64,000 bases of DNA, taken from positions 558,001 to 622,000 of the forward strand of contig OZ244806.1 of NCBI GenBank assembly GCA_965220075.1, written 5' to 3'. The DNA comes from G965220075 sp965220075 (lineage in GTDB: Bacteria; Chloroflexota; UBA11872). Shown in pieces: positions 24,862 to 32,919 of this stretch. Every line of letters begins with the position of its first letter. Position 1 is the stretch's first letter. The notes below the pieces were generated by a model. It was not told the origin of the DNA. It did no database searches and saw only the letters and a list, made by a program, of their open reading frames with translations. The translations under genes and the position numbers were made by a program.

Positions 24862-26205
24862 CTACGCGCTGGCTTCAGCCGGCTCGCGTGGCTCCATTCG
24901 GCGCAGAAACAAGACCGTCTCGATTCCCAGGTACACGACGCCCGTGGTCACGGCTGCCAGGAGCACGGTCGCCGTCTCAACCGGTGCTGCATGGAATCCC
25001 AGCATGCCCGCCACCATGACGGCCGTGATCGCCATCAGGCCTTTCCACGGCCGCAGGTGCCCCACTCCTATGTGAAAGTGCGCCAGCGCCGTGTTGACCG
25101 CGAGCATCGCCCCCACTCCCACGTAGATCGTGAGAATCGCCGGGTCCAGCGTGTAGCCCTCGCGGAACACGAGGCCGAAGACCTGTGAGGGAAAGAGCAG
25201 GACCAGGCCGGCGGCGGCGGTCAACAGCCCCGCGATCAGACCCAGCGTGATCATGAGGCTGGGCGCCAGTGACCGCCCCGCCGCGAACGCCCTTATCACG
25301 TAGGGCAGCAGCACCACCGAAACCGGCGACGCGACAAAGAAGATGGAACGGCCGATCAGCGCCATTGCCGAATAGCTTGCCGCTTGCGCCTCGTCGAAGA
25401 AGTGGTTCACGAACACGATGTCCAGGTTTAGCAGCGCGGCCAGCACGAGCGAGATAGCCATGATGCGCATCTGCTCGTCCCAGCGCGGTAATTGGGAGCT
25501 GGCGGGGGCGTCGCTTACGGGGTCGCGCCGCAGTCCTCTGCGAAGCGCCGCCAATCCGCCCACTACCACCACGAACGCGCCCGCGGCTGAACCCCCCACC
25601 GCGCCCGCGGCCGCAAATCCGGCCAGCACCATCGCCACCGCGGCCAGCAGTCGCACCAGGGTTTCCGTCACTCCCAGCAGTCCCATCATTACGAACCGGT
25701 GCACGCCGGCCAGCGCCCCGCGCACTACCGTGGAGGTCAGCATCAGCACAAACGCCAGACCGGCCACCGCCACGCTGGCGTTTCCCTGCAAGTGCAGCAG
25801 ATCGCTGATCCACGCACTTGCCAGCGCCAGCCCCACCGCCACCGCGGCCCCGGCCCCCGCTACCACGATTGCGGTGCGCAGCACCCACCGCCATAGACGC
25901 GTTGAGCGCCGGCGCACGTGCAGCTCGCCCGTCATTTTGATCGCGAGCGTGTTGAGCGCCACGTTCGGCACGCTTATCAGCGCCAGCAGCGCCAGCACGG
26001 CGAACATGTCTTTCCACGCCGCCGGTTCCATGAGACCGACCATCACGAACTGGAAGGCGAACCCCAGCAGGTTCACGACGGTGGTCAGCGCGATCAGAGC
26101 CAGTTGATCGCTCAACATCCCGTCGCGCAATACGGCGCGCAGCAGTTCCGCGAGAACCCTGGCCGGGGCGCGCCGGCCGAAGGCGTGCGGCTCGGACGTG
26201 CTCAT
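24862..26205 (-). CDS. Polysaccharide flippase-like membrane protein (MATE/MOP superfamily)
   Basis: A 447-residue protein with about 12-14 hydrophobic segments, starting LIALTTVVNLLGFAFQFVMVGLMEP. It resembles Wzx/MurJ-type lipid-linked oligosaccharide flippases, which move undecaprenyl-PP glycans across the inner membrane. It has conserved-looking polar residues in the core (NVALNTLAIKMTGEL; NLDIVFVNHFFDEAQAASYSAMALIGRSIFFVASPVSVVLLPYV). It is the last gene of a minus-strand run starting with the DUF362 gene. The exact cargo is unknown. Confidence 0.82.
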   Translation of the reverse strand: MSTSEPHAFGRRAPARVLAELLRAVLRDGMLSDQLALIALTTVVNLLGFAFQFVMVGLMEPAAWKDMFAVLALLALISVPNVALNTLAIKMTGELHVRRRSTRLWRWVLRTAIVVAGAGAAVAVGLALASAWISDLLHLQGNASVAVAGLAFVLMLTSTVVRGALAGVHRFVMMGLLGVTETLVRLLAAVAMVLAGFAAAGAVGGSAAGAFVVVVGGLAALRRGLRRDPVSDAPASSQLPRWDEQMRIMAISLVLAALLNLDIVFVNHFFDEAQAASYSAMALIGRSIFFVASPVSVVLLPYVIRAFAAGRSLAPSLMITLGLIAGLLTAAAGLVLLFPSQVFGLVFREGYTLDPAILTIYVGVGAMLAVNTALAHFHIGVGHLRPWKGLMAITAVMVAGMLGFHAAPVETATVLLAAVTTGVVYLGIETVLFLRRMEPREPAEASA

Positions 26206-26441
26206 GCTCGGGGTATAGCCACCCCGGACATCGAGCCGGCGCGGCGCGCCGTCAACCGCATCAGTCCACTGCCGCTCGCGACTCTGTTCTTGAGGTGGGT
26301 TCCACGCCGCCGCGCCTGAATCGCCAGCCGCTCCTCTTGGTGGACGCCGTGGACCGCGCAGTCAAGCATCCCAGCGAAGTCCCCCGCGCTGCGCCTCAGG
26401 TAATTTCCTGCGATGCGTTCCGGTCGCGAATGCAAGCCGAC

Positions 26442-26465
26442 CCCGGCGCCCGATCGCACGCCGGG
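26442..26465 (-). terminator. Hairpin after radical SAM gene
   Basis: Arms CCCGGCG (26442-26448) and CGCCGGG (26459-26465) form a seven-pair stem with a ten-base loop immediately downstream of the radical SAM stop. No U-tract follows, so termination is uncertain. The same seven-base arms form the inner stem after pheT (25-47). Confidence 0.35.
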
Positions 26466-26468
26466 CGC

Positions 26469-28187
26469 TTATCCGGCTGTTTCCATCTGCATGGCGTCCG
26501 GCGCGGCTGCCTCCAGGAGCTCAGGCGCAACCGGGGCCGTCGATCCTCCGGCCGTGTACAGCTTCACGGGAAGCTCCGCGACCCCGGTTTCGAGGGCCTC
26601 GCCGTTACCGTCGTCGTCGAGTTGGCCGGTCCGAAAGTCGAGCAGGTGACCCACGACGTAGCGCGACCCCCTCACGACGTAGTAGCGAAAGTGATCGCGG
26701 CTCTTCAGCGCGTGCAGCAGCTTTCGCGTCACGTAGCGAGGGGTGAGAAAGCTCGTGTAGAGACCTTGCACCAGCTCCAGCACCTGCTCCGTCGCCATTG
26801 GCGCGCGCAGCACCGGCTCCCGCATGTCGAATCGGTGCCAGCTTTCCGGCCCGTCGAAGCGCAGCCAGTCGTTCTCGCGGGCCTGCGCGTAGAGCTGCGT
26901 GCCCGGGTAGGGAATCACAATCGTCCCCTGCAGCGTGTTGACCCATCCGTTGTCGAAGCACTCACGCGTGAAGTCGATGGTGCGGCGAGCCTCCTCATGG
27001 CTTTCCCAGGGGTAGCCGACCATGCAGGTGACGTGCGGCTCCAGGCCGGCTTCGCTCGCCCACTTCACCGACTCCCACTGCTGCCTGACCGTGGTGCCTT
27101 TGTTGAGCAGGTCCAGCGTGCGCTGATTCGCCGACTCGATGCCGTAGAGAATGAACCGGAAGTTGCTTTCGCCCAGCATTTCGTACTCGGCCGGCGTCAG
27201 CGCGTCGGCGCGCATGTTGCAGCCCATCATCAGGACTTTGTGCAGTCCCCGTTCCCGATAGCCGCGGCAGAAATCGTGCAACCATCTCCCCGCCGGAAAC
27301 GTGCCGGTGTCATCGAAGACTTCCTTGACTCCCAAATCGACCAGCGACTCCAGCTCGTCCAGATAGTCTGAAACCGGCCGCACCGACCACGTGGGCAGCA
27401 TGCTGGTCCACGAGCAGAAGGTGCAGCCGCCTCCCCCGTGCTTGGGGCCGTTGGGCACGCGGCGCCGCCACCAGCAGTCGGCGCTGGACGTGCCGGTGGC
27501 CCACCCGTAAGTTCCTGTCTTGAGGAAATTGCCGTTCCGGAAGGCGTAGAGCGGCCACTTGACCAGCTCGCGGTCGATGTGCGGGCGCTGCTCGACCGGC
27601 ACGGGCGGTTCGGGCGCCTCACCCGAGTTTCTGATCTCGGTCCCGTCCCGCCAGAACACGCCGCCTCCCAGGTCCTCGCCGCGCTCAAGGTGGTTGGCCA
27701 GGTTCAAGATCGCGAAGTCGAACTGCCCTCCCCGAATCGTGTAGTCCACGGGGCAGTAGAGGAACGGCTCCTCGGGCAGCGCGGTGATGTGATCGCCCAG
27801 CAGCGCGATCCGCATTGCCGGAAAGCGCGCCTTGAGGTCCGCGATCGCGTCGTACATGGGCAGTGCGCTCGGCGTCTTCGTTTCGATCATCATCAAATCA
27901 GGCTGAGCGAGCTCCACTTGACGGCAATACTCGTTCCAGTCCCAGCCCTCGGCGATGCCGTCCAGCCAAACGGCTTCGTGCCCGAACTGCGTGAGCAGGG
28001 TCGCCGCGTAGGCCGGCAGCACGGGAAAGATCACGGTCGCGTTGTCTCCCACGAACCGGTTCAGCAGCCCAACCGCTCCACTGCCTTCGCTCTGACCAGT
28101 CGAAAACACCTGGTACTGGCGATTCTGGCTGAGCAGCGGGATGCCTTTTTCAGAGGCGAAGGGCGGGAAGCTAACGGCAACTCTCAA
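26469..28187 (-). CDS. B12-binding-domain radical SAM protein with displaced cluster cysteine
   Basis: A 572-residue enzyme. The N-terminal part (about 40-180) has the cobalamin-binding-like Rossmann layout (ATLLTQFGHEAVWLDG; LLGDHITALPEEP), but the DxHxxG cobalt-binding His is not seen. The radical SAM core follows, with Cys238, Cys255 and Cys258 (GCTFCSW). The usual CxxxCxxC spacing is broken by a 16-residue gap rich in Arg and Gly between the first two. YGIESANQRTLDLLNKG is the standard later radical SAM strand. Such enzymes methylate or rearrange sugars, lipids or peptides; the place in the glycan operon suggests a sugar or lipid-carrier modification. Confidence 0.85.
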   Translation of the reverse strand: MRVAVSFPPFASEKGIPLLSQNRQYQVFSTGQSEGSGAVGLLNRFVGDNATVIFPVLPAYAATLLTQFGHEAVWLDGIAEGWDWNEYCRQVELAQPDLMMIETKTPSALPMYDAIADLKARFPAMRIALLGDHITALPEEPFLYCPVDYTIRGGQFDFAILNLANHLERGEDLGGGVFWRDGTEIRNSGEAPEPPVPVEQRPHIDRELVKWPLYAFRNGNFLKTGTYGWATGTSSADCWWRRRVPNGPKHGGGGCTFCSWTSMLPTWSVRPVSDYLDELESLVDLGVKEVFDDTGTFPAGRWLHDFCRGYRERGLHKVLMMGCNMRADALTPAEYEMLGESNFRFILYGIESANQRTLDLLNKGTTVRQQWESVKWASEAGLEPHVTCMVGYPWESHEEARRTIDFTRECFDNGWVNTLQGTIVIPYPGTQLYAQARENDWLRFDGPESWHRFDMREPVLRAPMATEQVLELVQGLYTSFLTPRYVTRKLLHALKSRDHFRYYVVRGSRYVVGHLLDFRTGQLDDDGNGEALETGVAELPVKLYTAGGSTAPVAPELLEAAAPDAMQMETAG

Positions 28188-28329
28188 GTGGATGGACTCC
28201 CTGCTCTCTGCGAGATAGAGCTTTTGAACCTGGCCTTATCGAAGCAGTGGCGCCGGCGCCGCAGCGTCACCGGCCCCCTGAAATCCTATCGCACCCAGCC
28301 GGTAGATCGACGTCTAGACCGCGCCGCGC

Positions 28330-29208
28330 TCAGTCGAGCCGGGAACCGTACGATCCGTCCTTGCCCGGACCGAACCGGCGAACGCGCCGCCAAACGGCGA
28401 GCGTCTCAAGGAACATCGAGAGCACGGTCTGCACCCCGATCGTCGTCGCGTACCGGCCCCTGATGACTATCGGCGATTCCTCGACGTAGCGGAACCCCAG
28501 ACGCCGTGCGAGCGCCAAGGCCTCGACGTCGAAGGCAAAACCGCGCGCCCGTACGTGTGGAAACACCTGATCGACGACAGTCGCTGAGTAGATCTTCAGA
28601 CCAACCTGCGTGTCGCGCACGTCCAACCCGAAGAGCAGGCGCGTAAGTTGCCTGTACCCCCAGCTATAGACCTTGCGCGTCCACGGGTAATCGACGGTGG
28701 ACCCGGGGTGAAGCTTGGAGCCGACCATGATGTCGGCGCCCGAGCGCTGGTGATCCTTGTACGCAAGCAGCAGGCAATGCGGTGGTATGTCGCCTCCCCC
28801 ATCCAGGAACCCCCGCGTGCGTCCGCCCACGGCCAGCAGGCCGCGACTGACCGCGTTGCCTTTACCCACATTGCGGTCCAGTACGGCGACTCGCAGCCCC
28901 TCATGCTCAAGCGCTCCCAGACGACTCGCGGTGCCATCGTCGTCGCCGTCCACCACAACCAGCACCTCAAACGAGATAGACAGCCGGTCGAGCGCCCGCA
29001 GAATCTCCCGCACCTGCTCGGTAATCGCGAGCGCCTGGCGAAACGTCGGTATGACCAGCGAGAGGTCGGGCAGGGTCGAGGTAGGCCTGTCGCCCTGCAC
29101 GAACGGTGTAAGCGGATCGGGGTTCGCCTGCGCCCGTGCGGCTTCCGTGGAGTCGCTCACGGCCGCGCCGGACTGCGCTTGAAGCGCGCTTCGAGCATTG
29201 CTTGCCAT
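28330..29208 (-). CDS. Family 2 glycosyltransferase, dolichyl/polyprenyl-phosphate glucosyltransferase-like
   Basis: A 292-residue GT-A enzyme resembling Alg5/DPM1-type synthases that load a sugar onto polyprenyl phosphate. The pattern is LSLVIPTFRQALAITEQVREIL, VVVDGDDDGTASRL, GLLAVGGRTRGFLDGGGDIPPH, then YPWTRKVYSWGYRQLTRLLFGLDVRDTQVGLKIYSA. The usual DxD (DADG or DGDGD) reads DGGGD here, a variant metal site. Downstream FAFDVEALALARRLGFRYVEESPI fits the family. It sits next to two membrane proteins that could use the product as donor. Confidence 0.87.
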   Translation of the reverse strand: MASNARSALQAQSGAAVSDSTEAARAQANPDPLTPFVQGDRPTSTLPDLSLVIPTFRQALAITEQVREILRALDRLSISFEVLVVVDGDDDGTASRLGALEHEGLRVAVLDRNVGKGNAVSRGLLAVGGRTRGFLDGGGDIPPHCLLLAYKDHQRSGADIMVGSKLHPGSTVDYPWTRKVYSWGYRQLTRLLFGLDVRDTQVGLKIYSATVVDQVFPHVRARGFAFDVEALALARRLGFRYVEESPIVIRGRYATTIGVQTVLSMFLETLAVWRRVRRFGPGKDGSYGSRLD

Positions 29209-29278
29209 TCGCGCCTGGAACTTACTGAGCTTGAAATAGTACCGAACGCCGCGCCGCGTTCCCGCCGCGCCGGGCGCC

Positions 29279-30157
29279 TTATCCCGGCGCTGCCAGATAC
29301 AGCACTACTTTTCCGACCGGCATCTCATCCCAGGCCAGCACGAATAGCGCGCCGGCCAGGAGAGCCAGCGCCACGGCGGGCGGCGTAATCGGCGCCAGCG
29401 TCACGGGGATCATGCGCACTACCAGGTACGCGACGCCGGCCAACGCCGCCGCCCCTCCAACCAGCGCCGCCGCCAGCACGGCGGCCAGGAGCGGCGGCGA
29501 CTCTACCGAGGCGATGCTCGCCGCGGCGGACACGCGCGCCAGCAGGAGCTCCGCCCAAGCCAGCGGCTTCGGAAATCTGGCCGACCGATAGAGCGTGAAG
29601 AGAAGGTCCTGCCCGCCCACTTCAACCCGATCCAGGTCCAGAAACTCGCCGCGCGGATAGACGTCACGGCGGCTGTATAGATAGAACACATGATCCCTTG
29701 GCGTGTTCGTGCTGGAGACCAACCGCAGGTATCCCGTCGCATCCGCCGGAATGAGTCCCGGGATAAAGCGCGCCTGAACGGGCCATCCGGCGCGCGTGTG
29801 GTCGAAGACGACCTTGCTCGACGCCAGGGCGTCGCCTCCGGCCGGGTCGGCCGCGAGCTGCACGTCGACACGTATCCAGCCGCCCGGATGCACGTTTGTG
29901 TCCACCCAGAAATCGATGCGGCTCAGGCGCTCCGTGGGCGCCACGAACGTCTGTCCGCGCACGCCGCTCAGCGCCTCCGCCCGCAGAGGCCGGATACTCG
30001 GGGCGAACTCCTCGACGCGAATGTAGACCGGGCGGCTCACCAGGAAACCGATCCACGCGAGGGCCAGCACGCTGACGGCGGCGCCGGCCAGCCATTGAAT
30101 GGCGCCCCCCCGGCCTATCGAGCCCCAACGCCGCCTAGACACGGAGCTCCACAACAT
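29279..30157 (-). CDS. Membrane-anchored protein of unknown function (paralogue B)
   Basis: About 292 residues from ATG 30157, which lies within the last 23 bases of the preceding gene. GTG 30142 is an alternative. One N-terminal membrane segment (WLAGAAVSVLALAWIGFLV) is followed by an extracytoplasmic beta-rich domain with GQTFVAPTERLSRIDFWVDTN and FIPGLIPADATGYLRLVSS, then FTLYRSARFPKPLAWAELLL and two or three C-terminal membrane segments. It shares order and motifs with the protein at 23973-24704. Together with the adjacent GT-C-like protein it may act on extracytoplasmic glycan. No active-site motif is recognised. Confidence 0.7.
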   Translation of the reverse strand: MLWSSVSRRRWGSIGRGGAIQWLAGAAVSVLALAWIGFLVSRPVYIRVEEFAPSIRPLRAEALSGVRGQTFVAPTERLSRIDFWVDTNVHPGGWIRVDVQLAADPAGGDALASSKVVFDHTRAGWPVQARFIPGLIPADATGYLRLVSSTNTPRDHVFYLYSRRDVYPRGEFLDLDRVEVGGQDLLFTLYRSARFPKPLAWAELLLARVSAAASIASVESPPLLAAVLAAALVGGAAALAGVAYLVVRMIPVTLAPITPPAVALALLAGALFVLAWDEMPVGKVVLYLAAPG

Positions 30158-31487
30158 CCCCGATAAGCGTGTGCACGAAATACGCCAGGTGTCCCGCCAG
30201 CATGAGAGGAATGCTCGCCGCCGCCAGCGCACCCGCCCAGCTGCGCCACGCTGCGAACGCCGTGAGCCCCAGCACCATGAGAATCACGAATGGAAGAAAA
30301 GCCGGGAAGGTATAGCGGCCGTTGAGAGCGACGTCGACGCTGTAGCTGCTCCAGAAGCTCACCAGCCATAGGCCCACGAAGAGAGACCCCGCAAAGACCG
30401 CCAGCGGGACATGCTTGTCGCGCTGCTTGAGCAGGACGGCTCGTCCAAGCCGCAGCAGCACGCCCGCGCCCGCGATCCCGGTGATGAAGCTGAGGGCGAC
30501 GTAGGCCGCGCCCGGAAGCTTTAGCTTCACCAGGCCATACCCGGCCCAGATCGTCGCGAAGTTCTCTCCCACCCAGTTCGTCTCGCGCGCGAACGAAACC
30601 GGATCGAGCCCGCGCGCACGCGGCGGGGTGGGCGCTCCGCCGCTCGCATCCACTGCGGTCTGTGTTGCCGCAACACCGAAAGCGTCGTCGTAGAGCACCC
30701 AATTACGCACGAACCACCATGCGGATATAGCCGCGGCTATCGTCAGCAAGGCAAGGCCCAGGCCGACCACCCGCCGGGGCGCTCGCCAATAGCGCCACAG
30801 CACCATCCCCGCCACCGCCGGAAAGATCAGGAACCCGTTGTATTTGTGCAGACCCACCAGGCCCAGCGCCGCGCCCAGAAGCAACACACTAGACGTTGGA
30901 AAATCCGACTGCCAGGCGCGCACGGCCGCATACACCGCCAACGTGCTGGCCGCGATCATCGGCGCGTCGTTGGTGTAGTACGCGAACACCAGCGTGAGCA
31001 TGGGAACGGAAGCCATCACCGCCACGCCCCACAGGCGTTCGACGGCGCCATCGGGAAAGACGCGCCGCAGCGTCAGATAAGCGAGCCACAACGTGACCGG
31101 ATACAACGCCACGTTGAACAGCCGGGCTATGTGCACATTCACCGCTGAATCGGCGTTCCCCAGCAGCGCGATCACGAAGGCCACCGGAATCGCGAACAGG
31201 TTGGGCGTGAGCTCCTTGGCCACCTGGGCGCGCACCGGGCCTCCGGCGAACGCGTTGGGCGCATAACCCTCGAAGACCGGTAGACCGCCCGTGTTCACCA
31301 TGCCGAACAGCACACGCAAGTGCGACGCCTCGTCGGGCCCGCCCAGTCCGGGAACGCGAACCAGCGACCACAGCAGCGCGCTCGCGGTCGCGTAGGTGAT
31401 GATCCCGGCGACGATCAGGCGCTCGATCCGCACCGGCACGCCTTGCGCCGCGCGCATCTGGGACGCTGCCTGGCTCATCTCGGCCAA
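30135..31487 (-). CDS. GT-C-like membrane glycosyltransferase (ArnT/PMT-type topology)
   Basis: A 450-residue protein with about ten membrane segments. After the first one comes VRVPGLGGPDEASHLRVLFGM, whose Asp-Glu in the first outer loop matches the catalytic acidic pair of GT-C enzymes that use polyprenyl-phosphate sugars (GT39/GT83 and DUF2142 types). A helix-rich core (VPMLTLVFAYYTNDAPMIAAS) carries a second YxND-type motif seen in that group. It probably transfers a sugar from the lipid donor made by the neighbouring Alg5-like enzyme to a surface glycan or protein. It follows the DUF362 gene by 73 bases on the same strand. Confidence 0.75.
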   Translation of the reverse strand: MAEMSQAASQMRAAQGVPVRIERLIVAGIITYATASALLWSLVRVPGLGGPDEASHLRVLFGMVNTGGLPVFEGYAPNAFAGGPVRAQVAKELTPNLFAIPVAFVIALLGNADSAVNVHIARLFNVALYPVTLWLAYLTLRRVFPDGAVERLWGVAVMASVPMLTLVFAYYTNDAPMIAASTLAVYAAVRAWQSDFPTSSVLLLGAALGLVGLHKYNGFLIFPAVAGMVLWRYWRAPRRVVGLGLALLTIAAAISAWWFVRNWVLYDDAFGVAATQTAVDASGGAPTPPRARGLDPVSFARETNWVGENFATIWAGYGLVKLKLPGAAYVALSFITGIAGAGVLLRLGRAVLLKQRDKHVPLAVFAGSLFVGLWLVSFWSSYSVDVALNGRYTFPAFLPFVILMVLGLTAFAAWRSWAGALAAASIPLMLAGHLAYFVHTLIGDVVELRV

Positions 31488-31560
31488 GTGCGCGTTAGCC
31501 GCTCATCAGAGCGCGCCCAAATCGGCCGCCGTGCATCTGGCGCCATGTCGCGTTCTGACC

Positions 31561-32697
31561 TCAGTGGGTGGCGCTCCGCGGCTCGGGTGCAACCAGGTCC
31601 GGCAGTCCGCCCTCTGTTTTCGGATAGCGCGTGAATAACCGGCCCCATTCGCCCTGCAGCGCGCGGTGCGCCCGGCGCCGTCCGTGCACGTTGTACCAGT
31701 AAACATCGTGGTATAGCCGTGAGGCCAGGTATGACCACGGGGCGGCGATGGTTTGCAGCAGCAGGCGCTCCAGCGGCTTGAGCGGCCCCCAGTAGATGGC
31801 CTTCTGCCCGCGGCTCGCCAGCGTGTCGCGGCGCGCGTTCGCCTCCCAGCGCAGCCCCTCCGGGTCATCGCCCAAGACCTCGATCTCCGCCTCGTCCGCC
31901 GTACCCAACCCGTCTTCATGCGCCAGGCGGATGAAGTCGATCGCAAACGGGTCCAGGCCCATCAGGCGCGCGATGGTGGCGTCCACGGCCACGCAGTCCG
32001 CGCCGGCCAGCAGCAGCCCCCGCTCCTGCACTCGCATGCAGCGCGGACCCGCTCCCTCGCCCGCGAACGTGCCGTCCACGACTGAAAAAATCCCTCGGTG
32101 AATCTCCTGCTGAATCCTAAGCAGATCCACCAGCGTCGCGTGAATCGTGGCATGGCAATAGTGACGCTTGTCGAAGAGCAGACCCCCGAATGCGTTCTTC
32201 ATCGCGCCTGTAATAGTCGTGAACACGTGCGTCTTCATCGTGGGAAGGTGAATGACGTTCGCGCCGATCAGTTGTTTGGGAATCCGGATGCCGCGCGGAA
32301 ACACATCCGGAAGCGTTCGCATGCGGCCGCGCGGCTTGTACAGAACCCACTCCGCGTCCTCATAGAGGTGCGAATTACGGACGCGGTGCGCGTCGATGAC
32401 GGGCAGCAGCCGATTCGCCCGCTCGCCCGCGCGCGCGTCCACCACCACCGTGCGATTCTGCGCCGCGAAGAGCGACTCTCGTTCGTAGCCGTCGCCCAGC
32501 AGCGTGCGAATCGTGCCGTCCAACTGCCACGGCGTGGTAGAGCAGGCCGGATACCAGCGCTGCCAGGTGATGTTGGTCTTTAGCGCGGTCGGCGCCGTCC
32601 TGTCCAGGTGCTCCGCATAGCCGGCCAGGCGCATCGCTTCGCCAATGTCCTCCAGCACCGATTCGGGCCGCGTGCGGATCAGCGCGATGCGCGCCAC
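31561..32697 (-). CDS. DUF362-domain protein
   Basis: A 378-residue protein. The DUF362 pattern is clear: ALKTNITWQRWYPACSTTPWQLDGTIRTLL, ANVIHLPTMKTHVFTTITGAMKNAFGGLL, IFSVVDGTFAGEGAGPR and ADCVAVDATIARLMGLDP. The biochemical role of this domain is poorly defined; some members carry Fe-S ferredoxin domains, but none is seen here. The start is GTG 32697, fixed by a strong GGAAGGAG site five bases away. The frame stays open a further 2 kb upstream, but that part is antisense to asnB. It appears to head the glycan operon that includes the GT-C-like, radical SAM and flippase genes. Confidence 0.82.
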   Translation of the reverse strand: MARIALIRTRPESVLEDIGEAMRLAGYAEHLDRTAPTALKTNITWQRWYPACSTTPWQLDGTIRTLLGDGYERESLFAAQNRTVVVDARAGERANRLLPVIDAHRVRNSHLYEDAEWVLYKPRGRMRTLPDVFPRGIRIPKQLIGANVIHLPTMKTHVFTTITGAMKNAFGGLLFDKRHYCHATIHATLVDLLRIQQEIHRGIFSVVDGTFAGEGAGPRCMRVQERGLLLAGADCVAVDATIARLMGLDPFAIDFIRLAHEDGLGTADEAEIEVLGDDPEGLRWEANARRDTLASRGQKAIYWGPLKPLERLLLQTIAAPWSYLASRLYHDVYWYNVHGRRRAHRALQGEWGRLFTRYPKTEGGLPDLVAPEPRSATH

Positions 32698-32919
32698 TCG
32701 ATCTCCTTCCAAAACGCGCGCGGGGGGACTACCTTCGGAATGGTACTGGCCGGCCAATCGCCGGGGCATGCGGACGCGCCGCGCGCTCATGCCGATTACG
32801 GCGCGACCGCCCCGAGCGGATACCGGCCGACCCGCCGCACCCGGCCGGGCAGCGTCTATTATCCGCTCGCTTGACACGGGCATACATCCGCCCGGCCGCT
32901 GAGCAGGTGTGCAACAACC

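Noticed and set aside
32871..32876. Consensus TTGACA upstream of asnB
   Set aside because: No acceptable -10 box lies 16-18 bases downstream.
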